This document shows positions 28,773 to 43,700 of a stretch of DNA of 64,000 nucleotides, one piece after another. The notes below the pieces were generated by a model. It ran no database searches. It saw only the letters and a list, made by a program, of their open reading frames with translations, and was not told where the DNA came from. This DNA comes from Quercus robur (Eukaryota; Streptophyta; Magnoliopsida; Fagales; Fagaceae): contig NC_065541.1 of NCBI RefSeq assembly GCF_932294415.1, positions 48,896,290-48,960,289 of the forward strand. Reading direction: 5' to 3'. How positions within the stretch are numbered: position 1 is the stretch's first letter; every line of letters starts with the position of its first letter. The translations under genes were made by a program, and so were the position numbers.

Positions 28773-31700
28773 TTAGAAATATGAAGACTGATCATGAAGC
28801 ACATTTAAGTGAGCAAGTATTCTTGCTGCCAGAGACTTCACACTACCACTTCCCCGCTGTGTTATGTCAACTAAAGGCATTTGAGCTAACGCTCCATACT
28901 TCATTTTGAAATCAACCAGCCGGAAAATCCTTTCTAGAGCATTTAGAGCCTTCTCCTGCAAGCTGGGGGAAGGGGAACCAAGAAATTTTATTATAGGTGG
29001 TATGGCATTTGCTTCTCCAAGCACCTTACTACCACTCTGCAGCCTCTCACCTTCAATTAAAGTCAACAGTGCATCTAAAGAAGCCTCACAAGCTCCAGGA
29101 TCGTGTTCCCCAAGAATTCTGACAAGTGGTCTCACAGCATCAGCCTCTATAAGGCAAAATGATGACTCAATACTACATATTCCTCCATGAACTGGGCAGA
29201 CAGTTTCTGGTGGAGCCGAGAAACACAAGAACCCCTTTCGCTTTGGTATCAACCTGCTTAGCACAAGTGAACTCTCAGAAAATCGACAAAGAGAAATTGC
29301 AGCACGTTTTTTTGTCAAGGTAGTTCCAGACTCTAGCAACTGTACCAAAACAGGTATGATGCCAGTTCCAGCTGCACTCTTTTGCCATTCCAAGTTTGTT
29401 GGCACAATGAAACGACATATGGCCCCAACAGCATTCTCTATCAATTGATTTTTATAGAGATTATTCTGCTTGCCATTATGGAGATGGCTGAAAATTATTG
29501 GAAGTGCCCCAGCATCCAGAAGCCACTGAGTGATCTGCGGTAATTCTGGAAGGTTAGAGACAATTCCCATCACAGAAGCAATCTCTTCTTCGTCTTTAGA
29601 AGATTTGATGATCTTGAGTAAAGTCTCAATGCATTTCTGATTTACATGCTCTGCCAGGGTGACTTCATCACCGCCTTCTGCCAAGCAACAGAATAGTTTT
29701 ACAACATTTGCTCTTACACATGGGTCATCATGCTCGCACAACTGAACCAATACTTGTATAGCTGCACACTGTAAACGTAAACAAACTAGTTAGTGTATCT
29801 CACAGAATTTACAACATCAAGAATAAGCGAGCATTTGGTAACGGCATAATCCAAATGATTAATGGGATGAATAAAATGGCAGAAATAAAACAAAATCCTC
29901 AAAGTCAAGTGAAGGAGCATCTCATTCTCCATCTTCACAAAAAAACTGATAGCCACTCCCCTAAATATTAAATTCTAATAAATGACAATTTATCTGCTTG
30001 AATAGAAAGATGATATATAAAACGAGCTTGATTTTTTTATTATTATTTTAAATACATGTTTCATAAAAAGGTTAATACATATTTGAAATTTAAATTAACA
30101 CATCAAGAAAAAACAAGTTTGTAATTTGTTTGTTTTTTTATTAAATTTCATATCATAATATAAATCGTAAGGCCTTTACTTTTCAACAGTATTTTTTTAA
30201 AAAGTATTAAATTATTACAATCAATAGTTAAGTTGTTCAAACTTTTAGGAGCATGTTAACAACCCAATTAGTTCAAACTTTTAGGAGCATTTTGTTTTTT
30301 GGGAAAGTCACAACAATTGGGGTGGAGGATTTGCACCTTGGACGTTTCTGTTGGATACACTAGAAAGTGTCAGTTGAGCTACAAGGCTCTTGGTAAACTT
30401 TTAGGAGCACGTTAAAAATAAAAAAATACTAACATTTTATAAATATCACAATCAATAAGCCTAAACAGAGCATGTTACCCACCAAGTAGTTCAAAGTTTT
30501 CAGGAGTCAGGGTTAAGAAAGCTTGCAAACACTAATGGCTGATATTGGCAATAACAATAAACTTTTCAGGAGCCAGGGTTAACAACCAAGTAGTTGATAG
30601 TGTCAATAACAATAAAGCATGAATGTCATTGCATTACCAGAGAAAGCATTACAAGAAAGAGCTTCAATTTATGTCATGTCACCTAGACAAACCACCTAAT
30701 TTTCTGTATAATGACACTCAGCAACTGGTGGAAACTAGACAATGCTCAGTCACCAAAGCCTGCCAATAGTTGCTTGGATGCAATGGTGAAGCCAGGATTT
30801 GACTTTTTTTTGGGAGGGGGGGGGGGGGGGGGGGAGGGGTGGGGAAGGTGGGATTTATACTTGACACACTCCATATATATATATATATATATATATAGGA
30901 AACAAAAGGCCAATCATGTGAATACTAGGTGATATTTTAATGCAAGAAAACCCCAAAAAGAGATAGCACATTTGTTATATTGTGTTTATCTGTCAGTATT
31001 GTTTTACAGATGAAAATACTTTTTTTTCCAAGTGTTTAAAAATCAAATTTCTATATACGATTTACAAGGATTTCTGGCAACTAGATAAAACCCAAGTACA
31101 ACTTACCTAAATTTATGTTAGTTTGTTTAGTTTTATAGTTTAAAAATATTCAAATTATAAAAGCTTTAAAACTATCATGGACATCTTTGTACCTTGAATT
31201 TCTAAGTTTAATCTAAAAATAATATAAAAACAGTGAAGTTGTTATGTAATAATCCCCACAATTAATTGCTTTACACAAATTTTTTTTATATTATTTAATA
31301 CCTCTTATTTCTTTATTTCCCCTTTCTCCTATCCTTGTTTTCCATTTATAGATCTTGAAGCTTAATATATATTGATAAAGTAGGAATTTAAAAAAAAAAA
31401 AGAAAAAGAAAAAATTTTGAAGTATGAAAAGGATAACTCTTTAGATATGATATAAAAATAAATGCATGAGGAAATCTATTATGAAAGAAAAAAAATTCAC
31501 ATATTGAAAAATGATGTTTTCACTTTTCACCCCTAATGGACCTTAACTACCAATTTTATCAATCTACCAATTAATAAGTCCGAGTAGTTAATTAATCAAG
31601 TTCAAGCACATCATGGATAAAAGAAATCACAACAGAAAAGAACAAACACGCACGTACACAAAGATAAGGATTTGTTCACAAAGTGGAAACCCAATCGGAA

Positions 31701-34700
31701 AGAAACACTCCGAGGCCAAACCCAACTCACCAAATCCACTATAAAGAATGTTGCAATACAAACTAACTTACTAGACCTCCATTACAAGTAAAAGGCACTA
31801 TTGAACCAGCCTTTAGTCTGATTCACTGATTCAGTGCCGCAAGTCAATTGCTGACTGCCAAACCAATTTTTTGGTTACTTCAAAGCCACTTGAAGATTTT
31901 CCAATGTCTCCACGGTTACACAACAGCACTCCTACAACACAGGTGGTGATCTTGTATTTGGGTGGTAAAGTCTCCTCTTAAGTATAAGACAATTGGAGAG
32001 AGTGAAAGACAATTTGGCTTTGGTAAGGCTTTCTCAATGAGATTTTTTGGCTATCTTTCTATTTTTTTTTATTAGACTTATTTTTTCCTTCTTATAAGGT
32101 GTAGAGTTTGAGGTTTGAAAGGCTACAACAGACACATGAAAACTAAGTTGGGTGGCTTTCCTTAACAAGTGTACTTGACCAAATATCAGGCGGAACTTTT
32201 TGTTTGACAAATTTTTGAACTGCTTCATTTCACTCTACCGACCTTGATTTCTATTAACCAAAATTCTCCAAAACTTGCACAATGACAACTTTCATCTGAC
32301 TACAACCTCACTCACACCAACCAATCACAAATGAGCTTAAATAACAATTACAAAGAAAGTTTTGCAATGATTACAACCAAATTTGTCATGGAATTAGCCA
32401 ACACCAAAAATAACTAACACATACACAACTAAAGATTATTGGGTGAGGCCGGGGGGACAATAGCCTCCCCCCAAGCCTCCCAAGCTTTGCCATTTCTTGT
32501 GCACTTACAATTGGAGACTTGGAGTTGGCTTAGCTTGCTCCGGCTTATTGTACAGATCATGATACTCTTATGCTTGGCCTCACGTTATTCAGTTTTCATT
32601 TTATCAATTTTAGGACAAACTTTTTTCATTCCGAGAAAACTTTAAGGTGGGACCATTTCCATTTAATCAATTTTAGGACAAACTTTTTTCCTTCTGAGAA
32701 AACTTTAAGGTGGGACAATTTCATTAATGGCCTTCTGAAACTTGGCACTTTCGCTGCCAACATTTCCTTAGACTGGCCAGCCTTTGGCAGTATCCCACCT
32801 TTTCATAGAAATAAAAACATGTTTCCAATAAGATGAATACCTGTGATAACTTTGTCTTGATCATTGGAGCAGAGGGGGATTGGCACAAGGCCTGGAAGGT
32901 TTGGATAATGCTTTGTTGTATTTCAGGCCCTGTCAAGTTGATTAAAGAGAATAGCCTGAGAATATCTTCATCACATTCCAACAATGAAACCGGAATCTGG
33001 CTAGATTCTTGAGACATGGTTGATACAGCTAGGTGCATAATTGTGCCAGCTGCATGTTCACGTAGGCTAGATGATGATGCACTATGACTGAAGAGAATGT
33101 CAAGTAATGGGCGCACTGCAGCTTCTTTAATCATTTGCAGGCCAATTTTTGGTAAACTTGAGAGGTTCCGAAGAGCTTTAGCAGCTACATTTTTCATGTG
33201 AGGGTCACCATGCGAGACAAAGTGAAGAAGTGGGCCTAGCACACCCCCTTCAAATAAAGACTCTTTATTGTGGTCAGTCAACTCCATTTCTGCCAAAGTT
33301 GTTGCCATAGTCAATTTAACATCCTCTGGTCCTGCATAATCAAATGGCACCAAGTTATAGCATAACTGTGTTTCTTTATAAATAACCCCAAGCCTTCAAC
33401 AACACAAGTGAATCAAAGATGCAAATTACAAATAGTCACCAAAATTCACCTTCATATACCCATAACCAAATATATTTGCAAAATTGATAGTCCTAATTTA
33501 AACTTTCTTAAACCTTATTCTATTGGTTTTCTAACAAATTAATGAAAATTAACTTTGTCAAGGATTTTGTGAAAAGTCAGGATTTTTTAATAACTGTGAA
33601 ATTGAATACATGATTTCTGGGTTTAAAATTGTGTCTTCAATACAAGATTTGTGCATTTTCACTGTCGACATGGCTGATGAGAATGCAAAATATCATATTT
33701 TTCTCCCTTAATGTTTAGTCTTTTATATTTATTTGGTGCCTAAATGTACTCATTATTCTTATATTTTGATTTAGGATGCAAATGGAGGCATTAAGTGCAA
33801 AACATAGCTAATTGGGCGATTCTGGACAGCTTTGACATCGCTTCGTAATCTGGGCATAACTCTCTCATCCGAGCTCCGATTGAGATGATTCAAGATGCTA
33901 TGGAACACCAAGACAAAGCTCTACAACTTTCATGTTTTGAGTTTTGAGAGATACGGGCTACATCGAGGTCGAAATCGGGCTTGAAGTTGCTGCACCTGCA
34001 CTGTTGACGTTCTGGAATGTTCCTTTGCCTGTAATTCTAATACGCAGATCTGATGCGGTTTATTTTTGGAAGCTTCTAGATCTGATGCACGAAAATTCCA
34101 GCTGAAAAACACCACTTTCCTAGTTATATTAGGACTTCGTTTTATTTTTAATATTTTTCCTTAATTAGTCAGATTTGGATATTATTATTGAGAATATTTT
34201 TAGGAGATTTTGTAAGCTTGGGAAAGGGGGAATTAATGTGTAAAAGGGGGAGGAGAAATCAGAATTGGACACACACGCCTCTCTATCCCCTCTTTTCTGA
34301 TTTTCTCCTTTGAGTTTTCATCATGGCCCTGCGTGGCTAAAACTTTTATACTTGGTCAAAGGAAACTGAAGCCTTGGAATCAATAAAACTGTGAGATCTA
34401 ATTTGTTTTTATTGTTCAATTTATGCTTTGAATATCGGATGTTCTTCTGTGCCTATTTTCATGATTGGCTCGTTTAATTACTAGGAGGCCTACTGGTTTA
34501 TTATTCGTTGCAATCTACTGCTAGGTTAGATATCAAATCCGTAATTGTTTGATCTCTCTAACTTGTGAAGCAACCAAGATTTAATGATTTGCTGCGTTAT
34601 AAATTATTAGATCTTAGGAAGAACGCTCGACTAAATTAAATACAACTGCTTGTACTTATGTTGTTTAGTTTCATCGATCTCTCTAATTCTTAAGGTTGCT

Positions 34701-37700
34701 ATTAGAATAAACCTTTAGCGCTTGTCTTGGGTTTTTTAGTAGTTAGGGTTTATTAGATTGCTTGTTTTCTAATTAATTGCAACTAAGGAGAGATAGGAAA
34801 ATAGTTCCAACGGTGAATATTCAAAATGTGAATTGATATATACTTGCATCGATAATCAGTTGTAAAATTCCGATGGTGGATGTTGACTTAGACCAAGGTT
34901 TGTTCTTTTGATTGATTTTGATACTTTAATTTGAATTGTTCCTTAGTATTTTTTTTTTCCTTAAAATTGCTTTCATTATACTCAAGCCCCCCCCCCCCCT
35001 CCCTGTTCACGTAGCATAAAACTAGGCTATATATTCTCTGTGGGAACGATCCTTACTCGCACTACTACATATATTTTTAGGAGTATAGGTTTTATTTTTG
35101 GTTGCCTATGACAGCACACCAATGGCCAAGCTCACATGGCTGAATTGAAGAAAGTCCATGTGGAGACACAATTTCAGTCGTTTTGCTGAAATCTTCAGTT
35201 CAGAACATGATTTCAGCGAAACTACTGAAATCATAAAATTTATGCTTTCAACTCTAGTTTCAGCACAAAAAAATTGTGTCTCGAATACATGTATTCCTTT
35301 AAATTTTGAAAGCAGTGCCAATACAACAAGAACTTTAAATCTTAGCTGGAATGCTTACTTTGATGACCTGCCACTGGTCCATTGCTCTCCAGCCTCCAAC
35401 CTTCACTCTCCCCCAACACCACACCACAATATTACCTCTATTATCACTTCTCACCCCAATCATTGCCTCCGGTTTACTAGGACATTGTCCTTCTGGCTTG
35501 GAGACCAGAAAATTGAAGAAATTTCCCTCTAGAGTCTCAATATCAAGGTAAAAGCACCTGTTTTTAACAGTTTATGTGCTTAGGACTTAAGTTGATGTGG
35601 GAAGTGCAAGGAAAGATTTATTTTAATTTAGTCTTCTTTGATTTGGAGTCAATTCTATTTGTATTGGTCAATTGTATTTTATTTTAGGTATTAGTAGTAA
35701 TTAGGCTATTAGTATTTTATTTTCTAGAGTCAAGGTTATTTTTGTAATTCAAATTATTCAATAATTGGGATTTCTCAAATCATTTAGAATTAGGGGGACT
35801 GGGGAAGATAAGATATGCTAGAAACCTAATAAGAAAAAGGGCTTTAAGGTTGGTACCTATTACCATCTTCTGGATGTTGCTGCTACCACCAGTGAGCAGT
35901 CCTTTCCTTGGAAAATCATATGGAGATCAAAAGCCCCTCCAAGAGTAGTCTTCTTTGTATGGAATGCTGTTTTGGGTAAAATTTTGATAATTGACAACTT
36001 AAGGAAGAGGAATATAAGAATTAAAGATTAGTGCTGTATGTGCAAATTCGATGGTGAATCTGTTGATCACCTTTTGACTCGTTGCCCTATTGCTTCAGAT
36101 TTGTGGTACATGATTTTGGTTTTGTTTGGAGTTTCATGGGTGATGCCAAAATCTATTGTTGAGCTTTTAGCTTGTTGGGAAGGTCATTTTGGTCGTCATC
36201 AAAATGGTCATATTTGAATGGTTATCCCCCATTGTTTAATGTGGTGCATCCGGAGGGAAAGGAATAGTAGGAGTTTTAAAGACATCGAAAGTTCTATGCA
36301 TGATCTTAAGTTGTTCTTTTTAGAACTCCTTTGGATTGGCTGTTAGCCACGAGGAATCTCTCTTTATATTCTATTATTGATTTGTTAGATTTATGCAATT
36401 TTTGTAATTAGGGTTTCCCCACGACAGTTATATTAGGGATATAGTAGTCTATATAAGCATAGTATTGTACTCCTATGGAGATGAGATTATTTTGATGTGA
36501 ATAAAGTTTCTCTTGAAATTGAATGTCCCAATGGTCTGGTCTGGTGTTGAATCTAGCCATAATGCAGATAGGAAACGCAATAGGCTAGGTCTCATTCTAG
36601 CTTAACGAAGTCTTGACAAATCAAGAAAATTGTCTAAAATCCACCAGAAATTTGAGAAATATTTAGAGAAATATTTTATCAGTCTACTGAAAACCAAGAA
36701 AGCATGGGTGTAGCTCCAGGACCGCCACACCTGCACTGGACTCGCGACGACATGATGACGCTCCTCCAATGTGCCAATTCGGCGTCTTTTTTTTTTTTTT
36801 TGGTTCATTCACACAGGTTCGCACCGATACGGGCTGATTCGCGCTGAATCCAGCCGATTCAGAGCCGAAATCATGGCCGAAATACGCATTAAAAAATAAT
36901 AAAAATAAACTTGTGGGTTGTATTCTAATTTATGAATATCATGTTTTAATTATTATCTACTATTACTCTTAAATTGGTATATATTTACAATTATATGAAA
37001 AAGTATGCTTAACAATATATAGAAAATATAAATAAAAATATTTTTAATAATTTTTTAATCGTCACACCCCGCCCACCCGCACCTTACTTTTTCAAAAATT
37101 TCCGAGTCCTGCACCCGCACCCACACCCACACCCACACCCGCACCCGAATCCGGAAACGCACCCGTACTTCATAGCTGAAAACCAATCTAGAAAAGTACA
37201 TATTTATGGGAACCCTTTAAGGTTTCAATTAGGCTTCCTTGAAAGTAAAAATTAAAAAGTACCCTTAAATTTCCTATGACATTCCGAAAGACTAAATTAC
37301 CCCAAATAAAATAGCTAAAATGAAATAACAAAAGTAAGAAGTACAGATTCTTCATTTGGGGTGTCATATCTGTGTCGAACACGCATTGGACACTTGAAAC
37401 TCCATGGATACTTCTACATGGGTGTCCTAGTTGTGTCTTTTTATTTAAAAAATGTAGGACATAACCGGCACATGAGAAGAAGAGGAATTGAATACCATTT
37501 CACAAAACAAAGAGAACATTCATGCTTTGAATAATAATATTGCATTTTAAAATTAATAAATATCCTTATCCTTGATTTGTATTCTAAATTCTGAATATTC
37601 TTTAATAGAAACGAATACGCTTTATTATCCATTATTACTCCTAATTTAATAAAAAATTAATGATTAATAATATATAGAAATAAAATATTAATTATTTCTC

Positions 37701-40675
37701 TTAAATTGATAGATGTTTAATATTATATGAAAAATAAATGCTTAACCATATATAAAAATTTAAATAAAAATATATTTAATAATTAATTAATATACGTATC
37801 TCCACCGTACCTGTGTCCTACTTTTTCAAAAATTGTGTCACCGCACTCGTGTCTATATCCATGTGTTGATACCCATTTTCACAATACATTATGATTCAAT
37901 TGAGCCCGACCTTGTTGTGGGCCTAATTCATGTGCATATTATATTTTATTCTTTTAAACATGGCTCAAGCCCATGTTATAGATTGGGAAAATTAAGGAAG
38001 TATGAGTCGGTTTCTTTCGAACCTTTTGCATGAGCCTAGCATGCATGCTACCAAGTGGGCAAGGGACATTGGTAGCACCTCAAGCTCATAAAGAAGGTTA
38101 CGTACTCAAAATTTCCACCACAAAAGAGTTTTTATGCTTTGGCTAACTGTGGCCCAACTTTTTTGCTCTACACTTTTTTTGCCTAAAACACATAGCTAAA
38201 CTTAAGTGGCTAGCCTTGTTTGCTACAACAACAAAATGTAGACTCCAAGGACCTGCCATGTCTAGGAAACATCAGCCCATGAATTTAAGTCACTTCATTT
38301 CCCAAATTATGCAAAAAGAAAGCCAACCCTCTTACCCAATTAAAGCAAATCTGACCATAACCTCTTTGATTGAAACCTTGGGGTTCAAAGCCTCTTTTAT
38401 TGACCAAAGCAGTCACTTAGAGCACCTCAAATTCAATACAAAAGGCCCTAATCAGATTCAAAAGCAACCACATTTTATCCTTAAAAGCTGAAACTTTAGA
38501 GCAAAAGCCTATTCAACCAACTAACAATCTCACAATTCGGAAGCTACGGGGTGGAAATATGGATATAGGGGAATCTTTCCTCTTTTTCTCACAACCTTTC
38601 TCAATTTCCTCTTCTCGCTGATTATGGATCGAAGTTTTAAACCTCTATTGTTTTTATGCATTTTTCAGCATTTTTGTTATTGGCATTTTGATTTTTCTCT
38701 TGTTAAAGCAACATTCACCTTTATTTACTAAATATTGGAATTTTGGACTTGACACTCTCCGCAAATAATCACTTCTAAAGAACCCAAGGGAGATTTGGGC
38801 CGTTCTCACATTTTTGGCCCTTGTCACAAAAAGGTCCCCGACACCGTGCAAATGCTTCCTAAACTTAGGTCTAAAAATAAGCAGTAACAACAAAAATTAT
38901 TTAATTACACGTCCTTATGCCTTGACTTCTGAATATCCTGCTTCTCAAGAAAATCCAGGGACATTTGTTCTATCCATCACTTTGATAGGGAGATGAATGT
39001 GGCTCGGTAGGCAATTACCATTGTCTATGATCAAGTTCCAAACTTTTTGTTGGACTGAACACTGTGAATGGAAAATTCTATGATGCTGTGACAGATCTTC
39101 CTATTTGCTGGATTGACCACAGTGAATGGAAAATGCTATGATGCTGTGACAGCTCCTCCTGCTTGGAGTCAGGAGTGTACAGTCTACACCACACAGGAAT
39201 TCAGCCTCTTTGTCTGCAATTTCAGCATCTAGCAAATTATCATCACCATAACCCTCTTCTAATTCTCCGCCATATTCATCTGCATGATTTGCAAGATGTA
39301 CAGGCTTACATGCTGGACATGCATTCGAACTATGACCGGGCTCATCACACCGGTAGCAATGTTTTGCAGTAGGCCTGGTACAAGGGTTCTTAGCAGCATC
39401 CCTATTATTTACCCCACGAGTCTGCCTTGGTACAGTTCTACTGCTACCTTCAGTTCCTTGCCTCCTTACATCTTATGAGCAAACTGGATCTTAGACAAGT
39501 TGTTTCTTGTTTTCAAAATTATTATGAGGCAATTTAGAAGGAACCCGCTTGGAATTTTTTAGTTCAACTTGGTCGATGCCATTAACCTTTCTGCCTTTGA
39601 CACCAAATTATGAGCCTCATCTACTGTCCAAACAGGCTGCAAGTCCATCTTCTCTTGAATTGAGAACTTTAAGCTATTAATATATCAAAAATATATATCA
39701 CGCTATCTGTTGCCACCTCCGATAATTCACAGCATGCTGCCAGGCAAAGAATTTCCGTTTATTCAGCAACAGATCAAACACCTTGCATACAATTCTGATA
39801 TTGCTAAAACAGGTTTTGCTCATAAACAGGAGGCAAAAATCTACCCTTCAATAATTTTCTCGTCCTCCCCATGTCCTCACTAGCCCCTTTTCCTTGCCAC
39901 TAACGATTATTTTGTATATGATCCCACCAAATAGAAGCTCCACATTTCAATTGGTATGCTACAAGTTTGACCTGCTTCTCATCCAGTACATCCAGCATCT
40001 CAAAAAATTTCGACTTTGTAGATCAAATCAAGGACTCAATATCAAGAGTCCCACTGAAACTAGGAATATCGACCTTGAGAGAATAATCCTCAGCCTCCCT
40101 ATTACGTCGTGCCTCCCTTCGGTACCCTTTGTATCCTCCATTTTCATCTTTAGAATCATCTGCATAGGCTAGTGGCCTACAGTGATTGACATGACCCTAC
40201 TGACCACCAACTAGACCACAAGCATTGAACCTGGCACCATCGTCCTTGTTGCCTTCGCGGTTCCTATTGGCATTAAGTCTCATAGCAGCTAGCATATCAC
40301 GAATCTCTTAGATACTCTATTGTGGAGCCAGGAGTGCATCCCAAATTGCTTGTACCCCTTGCTATCCTTCAACACGGTTGTTACACTTGCGCTGGTTGTT
40401 TGCCATATCAGATCGCTGAGAAGCTCTGATACCACCTAACGCTAAATAGAAATGTAACAAGCTAGATCTCGTTCTAGCTTAAAGAAGTCTTAATGAATCA
40501 AGAAACTTAAGCCTAAAATCCACCAGTAATTTGAGAAATTCTCAGAGAAGTACTTTATTTCAGCCTACTGAAAACCAGTTTAATATAGTACATATTTATA
40601 GGAGCCCTTTAGGGTTTCAATTAGGCTTCCCTAAAAATTAAAATTACAAAAATACCCTTAAATTTCCTACGACAT

Positions 40676-40713
<38 letters not shown>

Positions 40714-43700
40714 CTAAATGACCTCAAATAAAATAACTAAACTTAGGCATGAAAATAAGCAATAACAACAAAATTATTTAATTGCATGCCCCTCCGCCTT
40801 GATTTCTGAACATTCTACTTCTCAAGAAAATCCAGTGACACTTGTTCTACATCAAGCCAGTCCTAGGTGCTAACTCCTAGAAATTTGCTTTTGCTTTTTC
40901 TTGGTGCTGACTCTAAGTTAGCTTGGGTGCTAATTCCTAGGTTCTCTATCTTTATTTTTCTTGTTCTTTACTTTTCATGTTGCATTGTTTTGATTTATCC
41001 TATGTCTTAGGTGCTTCTACCATGATATCTATACGAATTTTCTTCAATTGTCTCATCATCTCAGAAGGACGACATCATAGCAAAGTAGAGGCAATGGTTG
41101 GAGTGAGAAGAGATAATGGGTGGAGATAAAGTGGTGGGGGATTGAGGGTTGGAGGTCAAAAGAGCAAGAGAGGGGATTTTGGGCCATCAAAAAAAGGTTT
41201 CCAACTAAGATTTAAAGTTCTCATTGTATTGGCATTGTTTCCAAAATTTTACAGACATGATTTCAATAGATTACTGAAATTGTGTTTTGAACTCATAATT
41301 TCAGCAAAAAAGACATGATTTCCACATGAAAGGAATTTTTAAAATTGGCCAGATCAACCAGAAATCATGTATCCAAACTGTTATATTTTACTACTTACTG
41401 TGAAGGTGCTGTATTTTCACAAATAGTTTTTTAAAAATGATATTTTCTCACAAAAGCCCTTACTTTGTCTGTTTTCAAGAGGTCACTACAGTTCCAACTA
41501 TAGTACAACTGGTTTCTTTTGAAAGTTGGATCACTCTAAGCAACAATACAAATGAGAAATGAAAGTAGAGATCTTATTAGCTATATACCATATGATTCCC
41601 TTCAGAAAGAGCCTTCTTTTTCTTTTTTTCGCTTAAGTTTTGAACTTAATACTTTATTTCATATCATGATTGAAAATTAACTACAATAACTTGAATCTTA
41701 TAATAACTTATAAGAGTGCAAGCAACACAGAATAACCAAAAGTGATGGATAAATTGGGTCTTTGTCAACCATCTAGTCATGCTCTACTTGGTTTCATTAT
41801 TTCCTCAAAACTGTCCTTTTCATTAGTTGGTTCTTAATATATATATATATATATATAAGGGTCTTTTATTTCACAACTTGTCAAAACTAAGATGGATAAC
41901 TATAAAAGAAGGTGCTTAAAATAAAGGAAATGGTAGATTAAACTGTATCCTGGCTAGAATAGGGAAGATTCTTGACAAACCAACATGACATGAAATTGAA
42001 TTAGGAAAAAAAAAATTTAAAAAGAACCTGTGGAGAGACGCTGCAGCAAATGTCTAAAATAATTTGCTTTTGCCATCTGTATGATATTCTGGTCAGAGAA
42101 TGAGAGATTCTCCAAGAGTGCCTGAGCATCTCTGGCAGCTTGACTGTCATCACTGGTAGACATAGTCACCAATAGCAAGATGCAACCTTGGACCTTTCCA
42201 ATGCAGTCTCTTGCCAAATGACATTTTGATAATTCCAATAGTAATTCCACTGCTAACTTTCTTTCACCAACACGACGTCCAAGAGATCGAACAATAGATT
42301 CAATTGCATTATCAGCTTTTACAATTCTTTCCTGCATTTATTTATTTATTCAGTTTTTGAGAAAAGTAAGATCTATGAAAAGCTTTCAAATTTCTAATAT
42401 GAATCTATATTACAGCACAAGGGCATGGGCACATCTAGACCCATAGTGAAGTGAATTAGGTTTGCCATTATGAGAGTTACATCCACCCCCCCACTCCCCC
42501 CCCCCCCCCCAAAAAAAAAAAAGTCAGCAATAATTTATCAATAGCAATCTATCAAGTATCCAAATTTACTACAATGTTAAACTATTGGACCCAATTCACA
42601 TACTTATGGATCCAATATAGAAATAAAAGTGTTCATTAACAATTATATTATCTGATATTCCTATATATAAATCTAATATATTCTTAGCATGCATGTTCAA
42701 GTAATTAATAGACTTATCAAAGCTGGGTTTTTCATAAGTTACTAACTGCATCCAATCAGACAGAATCCAACTCCTTAATAGACTTATAAAAAACCCAGTT
42801 TTAATGAGAAGGGCAAGATATAGGTGTTGTTTCTTAGGTTCCCCCGTTAAGATTCTTCCATGAGGATTTTTTCTCATGGGATGGAAATGTATTTTTTTAG
42901 TTAAGTAGTCACATGGCTGAATCTTAAGAGAGGAATCTATGGAACAATACCTACAGTACTATACCTAAGTTTTGTCCTAATGTGAGAATATAGCTAATTG
43001 TTGTACTTCATTAATAGACAAGAAAGGAAGGGGAAAAACCAATACTATTTAAATTAAATAAAGACACACCTTAGCATCATCACTATCCTTTGCCAAAATG
43101 CAGAGGATGACGAGAGCATGATTCCTTATGTCACGATTTTTGGCAAGAAGTTGAATGAGAGTTGGTACATAGTCCTCCAATATTACCCATTCCCTGTGCA
43201 AGTCTCTTTGTTCACAAAGTTCCTGCAGCTGTTCCAGGCTGTGAAGTACTTCATCCTCTTCTTCAGAATTGAGTTTTGGTTTGATAGAACCAATTGTGAT
43301 CATAGTGTTTCTATCCTTCCATTCTTCTATTGATTGCCGCAAAGTTTTGTTAGGCCGTAAAATTGATGTGTTTAAAGACGTCATGGTCAGAGGACACAGT
43401 TTATTCCCATCGGCAAACCACTTTTCAATTGCCCTTCTCTCAAATGTCTGTCCTGAAGAAGTTTCCACAGGGTCCTCCATAACATCACGGGTGATCGGGC
43501 AGTAAAATGACTGAAGAGGTTCCAATGGTTGACTACCTAAGGATTTCCGCTTACTAAAATGCTTAATTTCTTTCTCCCTTGGAGAGGAAGTAGCATCAGC
43601 CCTTTCTAATAAAGCCATTATCTGATCCATTTGTATAGCTTCTGCCTCATCCTTCCTCAGCCGTGTACTTTCTATCTCATTTTTGAATTCTTCAAATTCC

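Larger units (their letters stand above)
29769..32840 (-). other. intron 3 of the U-box gene
   Basis: This 3.1-kb intron contains a SINE, a poly-G run (about 30820-30835) beside a TA-repeat (about 30875-30898), and a 63-bp tandem duplication. About 31610-32420 is non-coding DNA that reads like an old repeat, but I cannot bound it. Confidence 0.7.
36560..38979 (-). repeat. 3' LTR of the truncated gypsy, split by insertions
   Basis: LTR blocks at 36560-36696, 37176 to about 37321 and about 38863-38979 match consecutive parts of the 418-bp copy at 40437-40854. The extra ~2 kb is two or more later insertions. Confidence 0.8.
36560..40854 (-). mobile_element. truncated Ty3/gypsy element with nested insertions
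   Basis: LTR copies occur at 36560-38979 (interrupted) and 40437-40854 (418 bp), flanked by AGCCA at 36555-36559 and 40855-40859. On -, the LTR starts TGATG and ends with CATTA- or CGTTA-like bases. Two bases inside the right copy is TGGTATCAGAGC read on - (40423-40434), the initiator-Met tRNA primer site, which fixes the orientation. Between the LTRs are a gag remnant and a short protease relic. RT, RNase H and integrase are gone. Confidence 0.85.
33560..41461. mobile_element. long-TIR DNA transposon hosting nested insertions (in U-box intron 2)
   Basis: The left arm (33560 to about 35480, split by a solo LTR) is inverted at about 41060-41461. Matching blocks include TACATGATTTCTGG, CATGTGGA, CCAATACAA and AACTTTAAATCTTAG. 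The ends are AAGG...CCTT and an 8-bp direct repeat ACTTTGTC abuts both (33552-33559 and 41462-41469). Long TIRs and an 8-bp duplication suggest a MULE-like or hAT-like origin. The arms are well diverged, so it is old. No transposase is recognisable. Confidence 0.65.

Noticed and set aside
30711-30932. 73-codon + frame
   Set aside because: It crosses poly-G and TA microsatellites inside a U-box intron.
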